Source: SHVO01 sp050250575
GTDB lineage: Bacteria > Pseudomonadota > Alphaproteobacteria > Rhodospirillales > Rhodospirillaceae
Assembly (NCBI GenBank): GCA_050250575.1
Contig: JBFWOJ010000016.1
Span: forward strand, 20,121-84,120
Direction: 5' to 3'
DNA: 64,000 bases
Position 1 is the stretch's first letter; each line of letters begins with the position of its first letter. Shown here in pieces: positions 57,601 to 64,000 of this stretch. The position numbers and the translations under genes are program-made. The notes beneath the pieces are model-generated. The model ran no database searches. It had not been told where the DNA came from and saw nothing but the letters and a program-made list of their open reading frames with translations.

Positions 57601-57747
57601 GACGCGCCGGGCATCGGCCGGGTGCATATGCCGAAAGCGATCACAGTCTTGATCCGCGGCGCGACGCACTATCTGCTGCTCGACAAACCGGAAAAGGGCC
57701 GGCGGCAATTCATGACCGCGGCGCTTGCATTCGTTAGAGAGAGGTGA
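54700..57747 (+). CDS. Penicillin acylase-family protein fused to an alpha/beta hydrolase-like domain
   Basis: This 1,015-residue exported protein has a signal peptide (KRALLWGVAMLAVAGPADA). Residues about 30-710 match the penicillin acylase/AHL acylase family (Ntn hydrolases cleaving N-acyl bonds). The VIRRDTFGVPHIIAETDEAA block is at the start, and DDGSNALAIA carries the predicted nucleophile Ser183. Residues about 735-1010 have an alpha/beta hydrolase fold. Its nucleophile elbow reads LLGWGAGSHWAG, with Gly843 where Ser is expected; a His is present in GATHYLLL. The fused domain is therefore probably non-catalytic. Acyl-homoserine lactones, beta-lactams or peptides could be substrates. Confidence 0.88.
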   Translation: MKRALLWGVAMLAVAGPADAQAIRPAPMSTATAGDLIPQAVIRRDTFGVPHIIAETDEAAAFAMGYAVAEDHAVEMGKLYLQARGDAARWFGPVHVEDDLAMKRMDNLEGARRALERTGEGYRRWLHGFVTGVNHYAELHRAELPAWFPTVTEADIIAFSRRGAAEAAVRAPQTSGGEGDDGSNALAIAKTHSTTGAPILLANPHLRWTAQYWEAHITVPGQINFYGSLTVGLAVLRAGFGENIGYAQTNNNVDLVDHYAVPLAPGRPDHYVFKGRTQPFLRQSVSVEVLQPTGRIDTVTREYEATDFGPVVNRTATHAVVSRSHGADAWHFHEGYYELYFAKNLDSFMKVMSRQMIPSSNFTYADGDGNIMYLWNAAVPKRPPSDNGEIDYSGIVPGDDDRYFWQGIVPLAEVPRFLNPASGYVQNANNPPWFGTVRERLDPKTFPPYMEQGSPGLRPQMALTMLEAKRRWSPDDIRKLKYTTDMLLPRRVLPDLFAAGAAARSISADLRTGLQILRRWDQRAAARSRGAVLFQNFWNIYAKDAKPLYREDWSNDRVIETPTGLGDPGSALAALETAVRLVRERHGAPDVAWGDVNRYQFPGIDLPGNGGPQGLGLYTAQNYDEPPDSAAVPIRNVAGRPDDGGPPTGGGDGWILLTNFTKPVAAQGVLAYGQSGNADSPHSRDQIKIFAAQQLRPIWFSEGEIKANLEREYRPGAAADDLARRDFMVDSDGGVRIAVREVTSKDQTRAPILLVHDAGAGGLVSFDLPNASVAAEFARAGHPVYIMSVRGWENSSRPAALNQPPEEGAPAVSNDEARRDIDAVVNQVRARRSQAKVALLGWGAGSHWAGSYAERHGDSLSHLILLSPAGRPGAATCSVAAGAYRLADSRTFRAPWDAVMPERNVSAWRDELVAAGYVQRAMRLDPASDSRTPMALRIPNGPLAEICSGRALWDPSRLTTPTLIVHGDAPGIGRVHMPKAITVLIRGATHYLLLDKPEKGRRQFMTAALAFVRER

Positions 57748-57807
57748 GTTCGAGTGCAGGAACCCTTCCGCGGCGCCTGACGTTGGCCTCTCACAGGAGG
57801 CTTACAC

Positions 57808-58332
57808 ATGGCGTCACTTTTCCGGCCGAGCATGCGCGCTGTTCGTGTCTTCGGCATTGCACTCGCAATCGGCGTATCGTCGAGCTCCATTTCGCTGGCC
57901 CAAGATGCGACCGGCAAGGAGCAGGTCGAGGCCGCGCGGGTGACCCCGTGCGACGCGCCGGGCCTCGCCGCTCCGGATCGCGAGCAATGCGCCGCCCGCA
58001 TGAGCGCCGCCAAGGACGATTCGGAGCGCGCGGAGATCCAGAAGCAGTACGAGGCCCAGGCGCAAGGCAACCGGACGGAAGGCGACGGCGTCCCGACTGC
58101 TTCGCCGCCGCCGGCGGAGACCGCGGAGCAGCGGACGGTGGAGCCGACCGGCCAGGAGCAGGAACCCGAGTCCGGCGGCAACGCATGGCTGACGACCGTG
58201 CTTGGCGGCGCGATCATCCTTGGGCTGATGCTCGCTTACGGTGTGACTCAGCGGCGCCGCCGGGATGCCGCGACCAAAGTCGCGCAGGATCGCGGCACCA
58301 ACGCTGCCTACGGCCGTACGGAACGCCGGTAA
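57808..58332 (+). CDS. Exported, C-terminally membrane-anchored protein of unknown function
   Basis: This 174-residue protein has a signal peptide (RVFGIALAIGVSSSSISLAQ), a Gln/Glu-rich acidic middle with two Cys (TPCDAPG, EQCAARM), a Pro-rich linker, and a helix near residues 131-147 (LTTVLGGAIILGLMLAYG) followed by an Arg-rich tail. The tail should face the cytoplasm. It lies 60 bases after the acylase gene. No family is recognised. Confidence 0.6.
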   Translation: MASLFRPSMRAVRVFGIALAIGVSSSSISLAQDATGKEQVEAARVTPCDAPGLAAPDREQCAARMSAAKDDSERAEIQKQYEAQAQGNRTEGDGVPTASPPPAETAEQRTVEPTGQEQEPESGGNAWLTTVLGGAIILGLMLAYGVTQRRRRDAATKVAQDRGTNAAYGRTERR

Positions 58333-58341
58333 AAAAGCACG

Positions 58342-59247
58342 CTACCGTTTCGGCAAGCCCGTCCCGTCCTCTTTCGCGCAAGCGATCGCGATCTCCGTCA
58401 CGATTTCCGCGATGGAATCGCCGGGATCGTGCGGCCAGCTGGCGGTGAAGTTGAGGTCGGGCAGCACGGCCTCCGCCTCGACGATGCGCAGTCTCTTGTC
58501 CGCGAGTTCGTTCCGGACGATGGCCGGCGGGATCACCGCAATGGCCTTGCCGTCGAGCGCCATACGGACGGCGGGGGCGAGCGACGCGCTGGCGTGGAGG
58601 CGGATCGCCGGGAGATCGGGACGGGAGAACAACTCGTCCACGGCCATGTACGGCTGAGTGAGCCGTGAAAACGTGATCAAGGGATAAGTCGCGAGTTTCG
58701 CCAGAGGAACCGGGCCGGACGGCAGGGCCAGCGAAGGGCTCGCGATAAACGCGAGTGCAAATCGGCAGAGCTCCCGATTACGGATCGAAGGCGCGCTTAC
58801 GGGGCCCGTCAGGAACGCCAGGTCGATTTCCTGCGCCACCAGCCGCTCACGCAGATTGGCCGAGATGTCGACGTCGATCTCAAACGCAAGGGACGGATAG
58901 CTGTTGTCGACGCGGTCGAGGAAACGCGACAGCCAGGTGTGAACGATGGTTTCCGAAACGCCGAGGCGCAGAACGCCGCGCACCGCTTTGCGGTCGGCTA
59001 GGGCTTTTTCCATCTCCGTGCGCAGGCGCAAGAGGCGCTCGGCATAAGAAAGAAGATCGCGCCCCTCTTTCGTTGCGGTGATGGGTTTGCCCCTGCGCTT
59101 GAGAAGCTGAACGCCGAATTCGGTTTCAAGCTGCGCGATGCGCTGCGACACCGCGGGCTGCGTGGTCAGAAACTTCGCCGCCGCGGCCCTGAAGCTGCCG
59201 AGTCTTACGACCCAGACAAAGGTCTCGAGATTCTTGAAGTCCGCCAT
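58342..59247 (-). CDS. LysR-type transcriptional regulator
   Basis: This 301-residue regulator has the N-terminal winged HTH (LETFVWVVRLGSFRAAAAKF, TTQPAVSQRIAQLETEFG) and a substrate-binding domain (VRGVLRLGVSETIVHTWL). It is divergent from the hydro-lyase-MFS-pxp operon and probably controls it. An inverted repeat at 59269-59296 is a candidate operator. The real start is ATG 59247; the longer frame does not fit the family. Confidence 0.93.
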   Translation of the reverse strand: MADFKNLETFVWVVRLGSFRAAAAKFLTTQPAVSQRIAQLETEFGVQLLKRRGKPITATKEGRDLLSYAERLLRLRTEMEKALADRKAVRGVLRLGVSETIVHTWLSRFLDRVDNSYPSLAFEIDVDISANLRERLVAQEIDLAFLTGPVSAPSIRNRELCRFALAFIASPSLALPSGPVPLAKLATYPLITFSRLTQPYMAVDELFSRPDLPAIRLHASASLAPAVRMALDGKAIAVIPPAIVRNELADKRLRIVEAEAVLPDLNFTASWPHDPGDSIAEIVTEIAIACAKEDGTGLPKR

Positions 59248-59268
59248 GGTCCGTGCAGATAAGCATGC

Positions 59269-59296
59269 ATTATCGAATTTCATCAAAAACGATAAT
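59269..59296. promoter_or_regulatory. Candidate LysR operator
   Basis: ATTATCG (59269-59275) and CGATAAT (59290-59296) form a perfect inverted repeat around 14 bases in the 113-base divergent intergenic region. This T-N11-A-like pattern and position fit LysR-type binding sites that control both directions. Confidence 0.5.
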
Positions 59297-59360
59297 TGGA
59301 CAATATATAGCCGATCCTCTCCTATCCCAAGACGCCAGGGAGCGACAGAAGATTCCAAAA

Positions 59361-60131
59361 ATGACGGCCCGCGCGATGACACCTTCGGCCATGCGACACG
59401 CCTGTCGCACCGGGTCTTTCGACGGGCCAACGTCGGGACATGCGCCGGGCTTTGCGCAGGGCAACGTGGCCATCCTCCCGGCAACCCTCGCAAAGGACTT
59501 CCGCGAATTCTGCCTCAACAATCCCAAGCCGTGCCCGGTCATGGGTGTTTCGGGTGTGGGCAGTCCGCATATCCCGGCCCTCGGCGCGGATCTCGACATC
59601 AGGTCCGATGTGCCGCGCTACTGCGTGTGGAAAGACGGCGTGTTGATCGATCAACCGACGGACATTTCGAAATACTGGCGCGACGACCTGGTCGCGTTCG
59701 TGATCGGATGCTCGCACTCTTTCGAGGAACGCCTTCTCCAGAGCGGGCTTTCCATCCGGCACATCGACGCCGGCACGACTGTTCCCATGTATCGGACCAA
59801 TATCGCCTGTGCGTCGGCTGGGCCATTCGCCGGGCCCATGATCGTCTCCATGCGGCCGTTCAAGCCGGCGGACGCCATTCGCGCTATTGAGATAACCGGG
59901 CGCTACCCGCAAGCTCACGGGGCGCCGGTGCACTTCGGAAAGCCCGAGACTATCGGCATCGCCGATATCGAGCGGCCGGACTATGGCGATCCGTCGTTTA
60001 TAGGTGAAGACGAGGTGCCGGTGTTCTGGGCGTGCGGCGTGACGATGCAGCAAGCCATCGAGACCGCGAAACCGGAATTCGCGATTACGCATGCGCCGGG
60101 CCGGATGATCGTGACCGATGTGCCGATCTAG
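59361..60131 (+). CDS. DUF1445/YcsI-family hydro-lyase (D-glutamate cyclase-like)
   Basis: This protein of about 256 residues matches the DUF1445 family (YcsI), with GFAQGNVAILPATLAKDFRE, FCLNNPKPCPVMGV and VPVFWACGVTMQQAIE near the end. Mammalian members make 5-oxo-D-proline from D-glutamate; bacterial ones are often next to pxpABC. It is the first gene of the operon, and ATG 59361 or 59376 starts it. Its chemistry here is inferred from family and neighbours. Confidence 0.85.
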   Translation: MTARAMTPSAMRHACRTGSFDGPTSGHAPGFAQGNVAILPATLAKDFREFCLNNPKPCPVMGVSGVGSPHIPALGADLDIRSDVPRYCVWKDGVLIDQPTDISKYWRDDLVAFVIGCSHSFEERLLQSGLSIRHIDAGTTVPMYRTNIACASAGPFAGPMIVSMRPFKPADAIRAIEITGRYPQAHGAPVHFGKPETIGIADIERPDYGDPSFIGEDEVPVFWACGVTMQQAIETAKPEFAITHAPGRMIVTDVPI

Positions 60132-60153
60132 GCGCGGCAATAAGGGGGCGGAG

Positions 60154-61377
60154 ATGTTCGGCTGGTACCGGGAGTTCGACGGCACAGGCAAGAAGACGTT
60201 CTGGGCCTGTTTCTTGGGCTACGGCCTCGACGCCTTCGATCTTCAGATCTACAGCTTCGTCATGCCCGTGCTCGTCGGCTTGTGGAGCATGAGCAACACC
60301 GAGGCCGGGTTGATCGCGACAGCGGCGCTTGCGATCTCGGCCTTCGGCGGCTGGTTCGCCGGCATGCTCGCCGACAAGGTGGGACGCGTGCGGCTCTTGC
60401 AAATCACCGTCGCCTGGTTCGCGTTCTTCACTTTCCTGTCCGGGTTTGCCCAGAACTTCGAGCAACTTCTTGTCATTCGCGGTTTGCAGGGCCTCGGCTT
60501 CGGCGGCGAGTGGGCCGCCGGTGCGGTGCTGATCGGAGAAATCGCCAAGGCGCAGCACCGCGGCAAGGCGGTCGGTATGGTGCAAAGCGCGTGGTCGTGG
60601 GGCTGGGGCCTCGCTGCCTTGCTGGCCACCATCGCCTTTCAGGTCCTTCCGCCGGAGATCGCCTGGCGCGTGATGTTCTTCATCGGCATCCTGCCCGCGG
60701 GGCTGATCTTTTTCGTGCGGCGCATGGTGCCGGAGTCGGAGGTTTATATGCGCGCAAAGCAAGAGCCGCGCCAAAACCGCGGCGTCTTTTCCATATTCTC
60801 GAGGGACCTGCTCTACACCACGTTCTTCGGCTCGCTGCTTGCGGTCGGCGCGCACGGCGGCTATTACGCCATCACGACCTGGCTGCCGACCTTTCTTCGC
60901 ACGGAGCGCGGCCTGTCCAACATCGGCAGCGGCGGCTACGTCGCGGTGGTCATCGTCGGCTCTTTCGCCGGCTACGTCACCAGCGCCTACCTCAGCGACT
61001 ATCTCGGCCGGCGCCGCACCTTCATGCTGTTCGCGCTCGGCGCCATGCTGATGACGGTGGGCTATACCCAAGCGGCGGTCTCGAACGACCTCATCCTCTT
61101 CCTCGGCTTTCCCTTGGGATTCCTGGCGTCGGGCATCTTCAGCGGATTCGGTCCGTTCTATACCGAACTCTTCCCAACCAGCGTGCGAGGCACCGGCCAG
61201 GGGTTCTGCTACAACTTCGGCCGCGGATGCGCGGCCGGCGTGCCGGCGCTGGTGGGATTGATCTCCGCCTCCGGTTCGCTTGGCCAGGCGATCTATATCG
61301 TTGCCGGGTGCGCCTACGCGATCGTGATCTTCGCAGCCTTGTGCCTGCCGGAGACGCGCGGACGTCCTCTTGCGTAG
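60154..61377 (+). CDS. MFS transporter (metabolite:H+ symporter type)
   Basis: This 407-residue, 12-helix transporter has LADKVGRVRLLQ between helices 2 and 3, GLGFGGEWAAGAVLIGEIAK in helix 4-5 and YLGRRRTFML in the second half. It begins MFGWYREFDGTGKKTFWACF. It lies 22 bases after the hydro-lyase gene and 9 bases before pxpA; uptake of 5-oxoproline, glutamate or a related acid is inferred. Confidence 0.87.
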   Translation: MFGWYREFDGTGKKTFWACFLGYGLDAFDLQIYSFVMPVLVGLWSMSNTEAGLIATAALAISAFGGWFAGMLADKVGRVRLLQITVAWFAFFTFLSGFAQNFEQLLVIRGLQGLGFGGEWAAGAVLIGEIAKAQHRGKAVGMVQSAWSWGWGLAALLATIAFQVLPPEIAWRVMFFIGILPAGLIFFVRRMVPESEVYMRAKQEPRQNRGVFSIFSRDLLYTTFFGSLLAVGAHGGYYAITTWLPTFLRTERGLSNIGSGGYVAVVIVGSFAGYVTSAYLSDYLGRRRTFMLFALGAMLMTVGYTQAAVSNDLILFLGFPLGFLASGIFSGFGPFYTELFPTSVRGTGQGFCYNFGRGCAAGVPALVGLISASGSLGQAIYIVAGCAYAIVIFAALCLPETRGRPLA

Positions 61378-61386
61378 AGTCGAGAG

Positions 61387-62151
61387 ATGACAAGCATCGA
61401 TCTCAATAGTGACCTCGGCGAAGGCTTCGGCGCTTGGAAGATGGGCGACGACTCGGCAATGCTCGCCATCGTCACCAGCGCCAATATCGCTTGCGGCTTC
61501 CACGCGGGCGATCCCGCCGGGCTTTTGAGCGTCCTCAAGGATGCGGCAATGCGCGACGTCGCCATCGGCGCGCACGTGTCGTATCGCGACCTCGTCGGCT
61601 TCGGCCGGCGCAGCATGGGGCCGAGCAGCGCCGAACTCGTCGGCGATGTCATCTATCAAATCGGCGCGCTGCAGGGCCTGGCGAAAGCCGCCGGCACGAC
61701 GGTGCGCTACGTGAAGCCGCATGGCGCACTCTACAACACCATCGCGCACGATCGCCGGCAAGCCGCCGACGTCATCGCCGGCATCAAGGCCGTCGACCCC
61801 ACGCTGACGTTGATGGCACTCGCCGGTGCGCCGATTGTCGCCCAGGCGCGTGCGGCCGGACTTAAGGTCGTTTGCGAGGCTTTTGCGGACCGGGCGTACA
61901 ACGCCGACGGCAGCCTCGTGAACCGCCGTCTCCAGGGAGCGGTCATCCACGACCTGGGGGAGATCGCCGCGCGCGTTCTGCGCATGGTCGTCGAGCGCCG
62001 CGTGACCGCGATTGACGGCACCGAGATTCCGCTGGAGGCGCAGTCGATCTGCGTTCACGGCGATACGCCGGCGGCCGTTGCGATCGCGCGCACGGTGCGT
62101 GAGACGCTGGCAGACCGCGGCATTGCACTGAAGTCTTTTGTGAATGGCTAA
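61387..62151 (+). CDS. pxpA: 5-oxoprolinase subunit PxpA (LamB/YcsF family)
   Basis: This 254-residue subunit of the PxpABC ATP-dependent 5-oxoprolinase starts IDLNSDLGEGFGAWKMGDDS and has SANIACGFHAGDPAGL, IGAHVSYRDLVGFGRR and VKPHGALYN, typical of the family. It overlaps the fused pxpB-pxpC gene by 8 bases. Confidence 0.95.
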   Translation: MTSIDLNSDLGEGFGAWKMGDDSAMLAIVTSANIACGFHAGDPAGLLSVLKDAAMRDVAIGAHVSYRDLVGFGRRSMGPSSAELVGDVIYQIGALQGLAKAAGTTVRYVKPHGALYNTIAHDRRQAADVIAGIKAVDPTLTLMALAGAPIVAQARAAGLKVVCEAFADRAYNADGSLVNRRLQGAVIHDLGEIAARVLRMVVERRVTAIDGTEIPLEAQSICVHGDTPAAVAIARTVRETLADRGIALKSFVNG

Positions 62152-63721
62152 GAGCCTGCAAGTCTTGCCCGCAGGCGAAGACGCGTTTTTGATCGAGCTC
62201 GACAGCCTGGAGGCGACGCTCGCGCTCTTCGCCGGCCTAAAAGCCGCTGCACCGGCGGGCGTGATCGATCTCATCCCCGCCGCGCGGACATTGATGGTCC
62301 GCTTCGATCCCCAGTTGACGGACGGCGTGCGCCTTGCGGACGTCATTGCACGTATCGATCTTGCGTCGCCGCCGGCGCGCCGCGGACAGACCCACGAGAT
62401 TCCCGTTTCTTACGACGGCGCAGACCTCCAGGATGTCGCGGACCACCTTCGCTGCGCAGTGGGCGAGGTCATCCGCCGCCATACCGCGGCGACCTACATG
62501 GTCGCCTTCGCAGGGTTCGCCCCGGGATTTGCCTACCTCACCTGCGACGACCCGACGCTCGACGTCCCGCGCCGCAAAAGCCCGCGTGTCCGCGTGCCGG
62601 CGGGTTCGGTCGCGCTCGGAGGCAGGTTCGCGGGCATTTATCCAACCGACAGTCCCGGCGGTTGGCAGCTCATAGGGCGCACGCCGATCGCAATGTGGGA
62701 TCCCGCGCGCGCGCGGCCGGCCTTGTTTGCACCGGGAGATCGGGTTCGTTTTCGGGATGCGGGGAAGGCGGCCGTGGTTTCAGAACCGCTGCGGAGCAAG
62801 TCGAAACCGACAGCGCAAGGCCTCCTTGTCACGCGCGCCGACCGGCCCGCATTGTTCCAGGACTTGGGGCGCGCCGGCCATGCCGACCAGGGCGTGGGAG
62901 AGTCGGGCGCCGCCGACCGGACGAGCCTGATCGCGGCGAACCTGTGCGCCGGTAACCCGCGCGGCGCCGCGGCGTTGGAAGTCACTTACGGAGGATTTGC
63001 GCTCAAGGCCGACCGCCGGGTCACGCTCGCCGTCACGGGCGCACCTACGCCGCTGGCGATCCATACAAGCGACGGCCGGCGGCTGTGGGCTCCGTTCGCG
63101 CGGCCGGTCACGCTCGAGGCGGGCGATGAGATTGCGCTCGAGACGCCGTCGTCAGGCATGCGCAGCTATCTCGCTTTGCGCGGCGGCTTCCGTATCCAGA
63201 CGATCCTCGGCTCAGCGGCGACGGACACGCTCGGCAAGATCGGACCCGCGCCCGTGAGAGAAGGCGACCGCCTGGTGCCGGAGGAGCAGGCCACATCGGA
63301 TATCGATCCGTCCCGACCTTCGCCAAGCCGGCTGCCGAAGCCGGGAGACACCGTGACGCTCGACATCGTACTAGGCCCGCGCACGGATTGGTTTACGGAA
63401 ACGGGCGTTGCCGCGCTCTTTGCGCAAGATTGGAAAGTGACCGCGGAAACGAGCCGCGCCGGAATGCGTCTCACCGGCGCCGTTCCGCTCGCGCGGCGCG
63501 ACGCTGCGGAGCTTGCGTCCGAAGGCACTGCGCTCGGATCGCTTCAAGTGCCGCACAACGGCCAGCCGGTGCTCTTCCTTGCCGATCATCCCTTGACCGG
63601 AGGATACCCGGTGATCGGGGTACTGGCGCGCCATCACCTCGACCTGGCCGGGCAGATCCCGATGGGCGCGAAGATACGCTTCAACCGGTTCAGGGAATTC
63701 GCGCCGTTCGTGGTCGGCTAG
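62144..63721 (+). CDS. Fused 5-oxoprolinase subunits PxpB-PxpC
   Basis: This 525-residue fusion has PxpB (residues about 1-215: AFAGFAPGFAYL, VPAGSVALGGRFAGIYPTDS) joined to PxpC (about 225-525: ADRPALFQDLGRAGHADQGV, SYLALRGGFRI). In many bacteria these are separate genes. With PxpA it opens 5-oxoproline to glutamate using ATP. Its stop overlaps the convergent radC by 3 bases. Confidence 0.93.
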   Translation: MAKSLQVLPAGEDAFLIELDSLEATLALFAGLKAAAPAGVIDLIPAARTLMVRFDPQLTDGVRLADVIARIDLASPPARRGQTHEIPVSYDGADLQDVADHLRCAVGEVIRRHTAATYMVAFAGFAPGFAYLTCDDPTLDVPRRKSPRVRVPAGSVALGGRFAGIYPTDSPGGWQLIGRTPIAMWDPARARPALFAPGDRVRFRDAGKAAVVSEPLRSKSKPTAQGLLVTRADRPALFQDLGRAGHADQGVGESGAADRTSLIAANLCAGNPRGAAALEVTYGGFALKADRRVTLAVTGAPTPLAIHTSDGRRLWAPFARPVTLEAGDEIALETPSSGMRSYLALRGGFRIQTILGSAATDTLGKIGPAPVREGDRLVPEEQATSDIDPSRPSPSRLPKPGDTVTLDIVLGPRTDWFTETGVAALFAQDWKVTAETSRAGMRLTGAVPLARRDAAELASEGTALGSLQVPHNGQPVLFLADHPLTGGYPVIGVLARHHLDLAGQIPMGAKIRFNRFREFAPFVVG

Positions 63722-64000
63722 ATGAGACCCTCGCTGCGGAAGGAGACATGTCCGCCCCGGCTGACGATGACATGGTCGTGGAGCGTGATGCTCACGGCCG
63801 CCGCGGCGTCCTTCACCTTCTTCGTCATTTCGATGTCAGCGCGCGACGGCTTCGGATCCCCGCTGGGGTGGTTATGCACCATCAAAAGAGCGCTCGCATT
63901 TAGTTCGAGAGCGCGCTTCACCACCTCGCGCGGATACACCGGCGTGTGATCGACCGTGCCGCGCTGCTGGGCCTCGTCGGCAATGATCCTATTTTTGCGG
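63718..64000 (-). CDS. radC: RadC/JAB-domain protein, C-terminal part (5' end outside window)
   Basis: The last 94 residues are visible. They carry the JAMM metal motif, with VHNHPSGDPKPSRAD and HDHVIVSRGG, typical of RadC. The frame stays open to base 64000, so the N-terminus with its helix-hairpin region lies outside. RadC's role is unsettled; a DNA repair label is historical. It is convergent with the pxpBC gene. Confidence 0.9.
   Translation of the reverse strand, partial: RKNRIIADEAQQRGTVDHTPVYPREVVKRALELNASALLMVHNHPSGDPKPSRADIEMTKKVKDAAAAVSITLHDHVIVSRGGHVSFRSEGLI

Noticed and set aside
60085..62346. 753-residue frame antisense to the MFS and pxpA genes
   Set aside because: Low-complexity charged sequence opposite a clear operon.

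Overview
The window looks like chromosome of a high-GC alphaproteobacterium. The main reasons are a purB - DUF1476 (F1-ATPase zeta inhibitor) - purC - purS - purQ - purL - bolA - grxD neighbourhood, an Anbu proteasome homologue, an HWE-type histidine kinase and a stand-alone rpsD. A Rhizomicrobium/Micropepsaceae-like or related lineage is possible, but I cannot place it from this sequence alone. I see no rRNA, convincing tRNA, CRISPR array or intact insertion sequence. 

Layout. 1-13.8 kb is a type I secretion locus: the 3' 8.15 kb of a giant repeat-rich RTX protein, a convergent CHASE2-cyclase, an ABC exporter gene split by an in-frame TAG, and a HlyD adaptor. 13.8-16.8 kb is a minus-strand set: alpha-hydroxy-acid dehydrogenase, ChbG/HpnK deacetylase and a membrane GT2 glycosyltransferase. 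16.9-21.3 kb carries a DUF4153 membrane protein, the ribosomal ABC-F factor EttA, and DUF1801 and GFA proteins. 21.3-23.2 kb is a gene-poor scar with a roughly 190-bp repeat present twice, a multiply frameshifted PAS-like pseudogene and two tiny convergent genes. 23.2-32 kb holds an S1C protease, Anbu, TrmJ, a TPR/GT41 (SPINDLY-type) transferase with a methyltransferase-like neighbour, an alpha/beta hydrolase, and a tandem DUF2975 pair with an XRE regulator. 32-46.3 kb is housekeeping (rpsD, grxD, bolA, purine synthesis) interrupted by a two-component module (two receiver proteins, one PAS-PAS-GAF-HWE kinase). 46.3-52.3 kb is an ABC efflux operon (adaptor, ATPase, FtsX/MacB-like permease, two tiny exported peptides, DUF5694) behind a sigma-54 promoter match. 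52.3-54.5 kb has a lactate permease, a divergent YbdD-like protein and a DUF4242 protein. 54.7-58.3 kb has a penicillin-acylase/alpha-beta-hydrolase fusion and a small membrane protein. 58.3-63.7 kb is a LysR-linked 5-oxoproline (possibly D-glutamate) catabolic operon, followed by the 3' part of radC.

Most notable points: the giant RTX protein consists of two different repeat arrays, each closed by a homologous cap; its apparent exporter is interrupted by a single amber codon in an otherwise open frame; the ABC efflux operon has a textbook sigma-54 promoter with a 14-bp-arm palindrome about 85-120 bp upstream; the acylase fusion has glycine where its hydrolase domain should have the catalytic serine; and a YbdD-type protein sits beside a lactate permease rather than a CstA/BtsT carrier.
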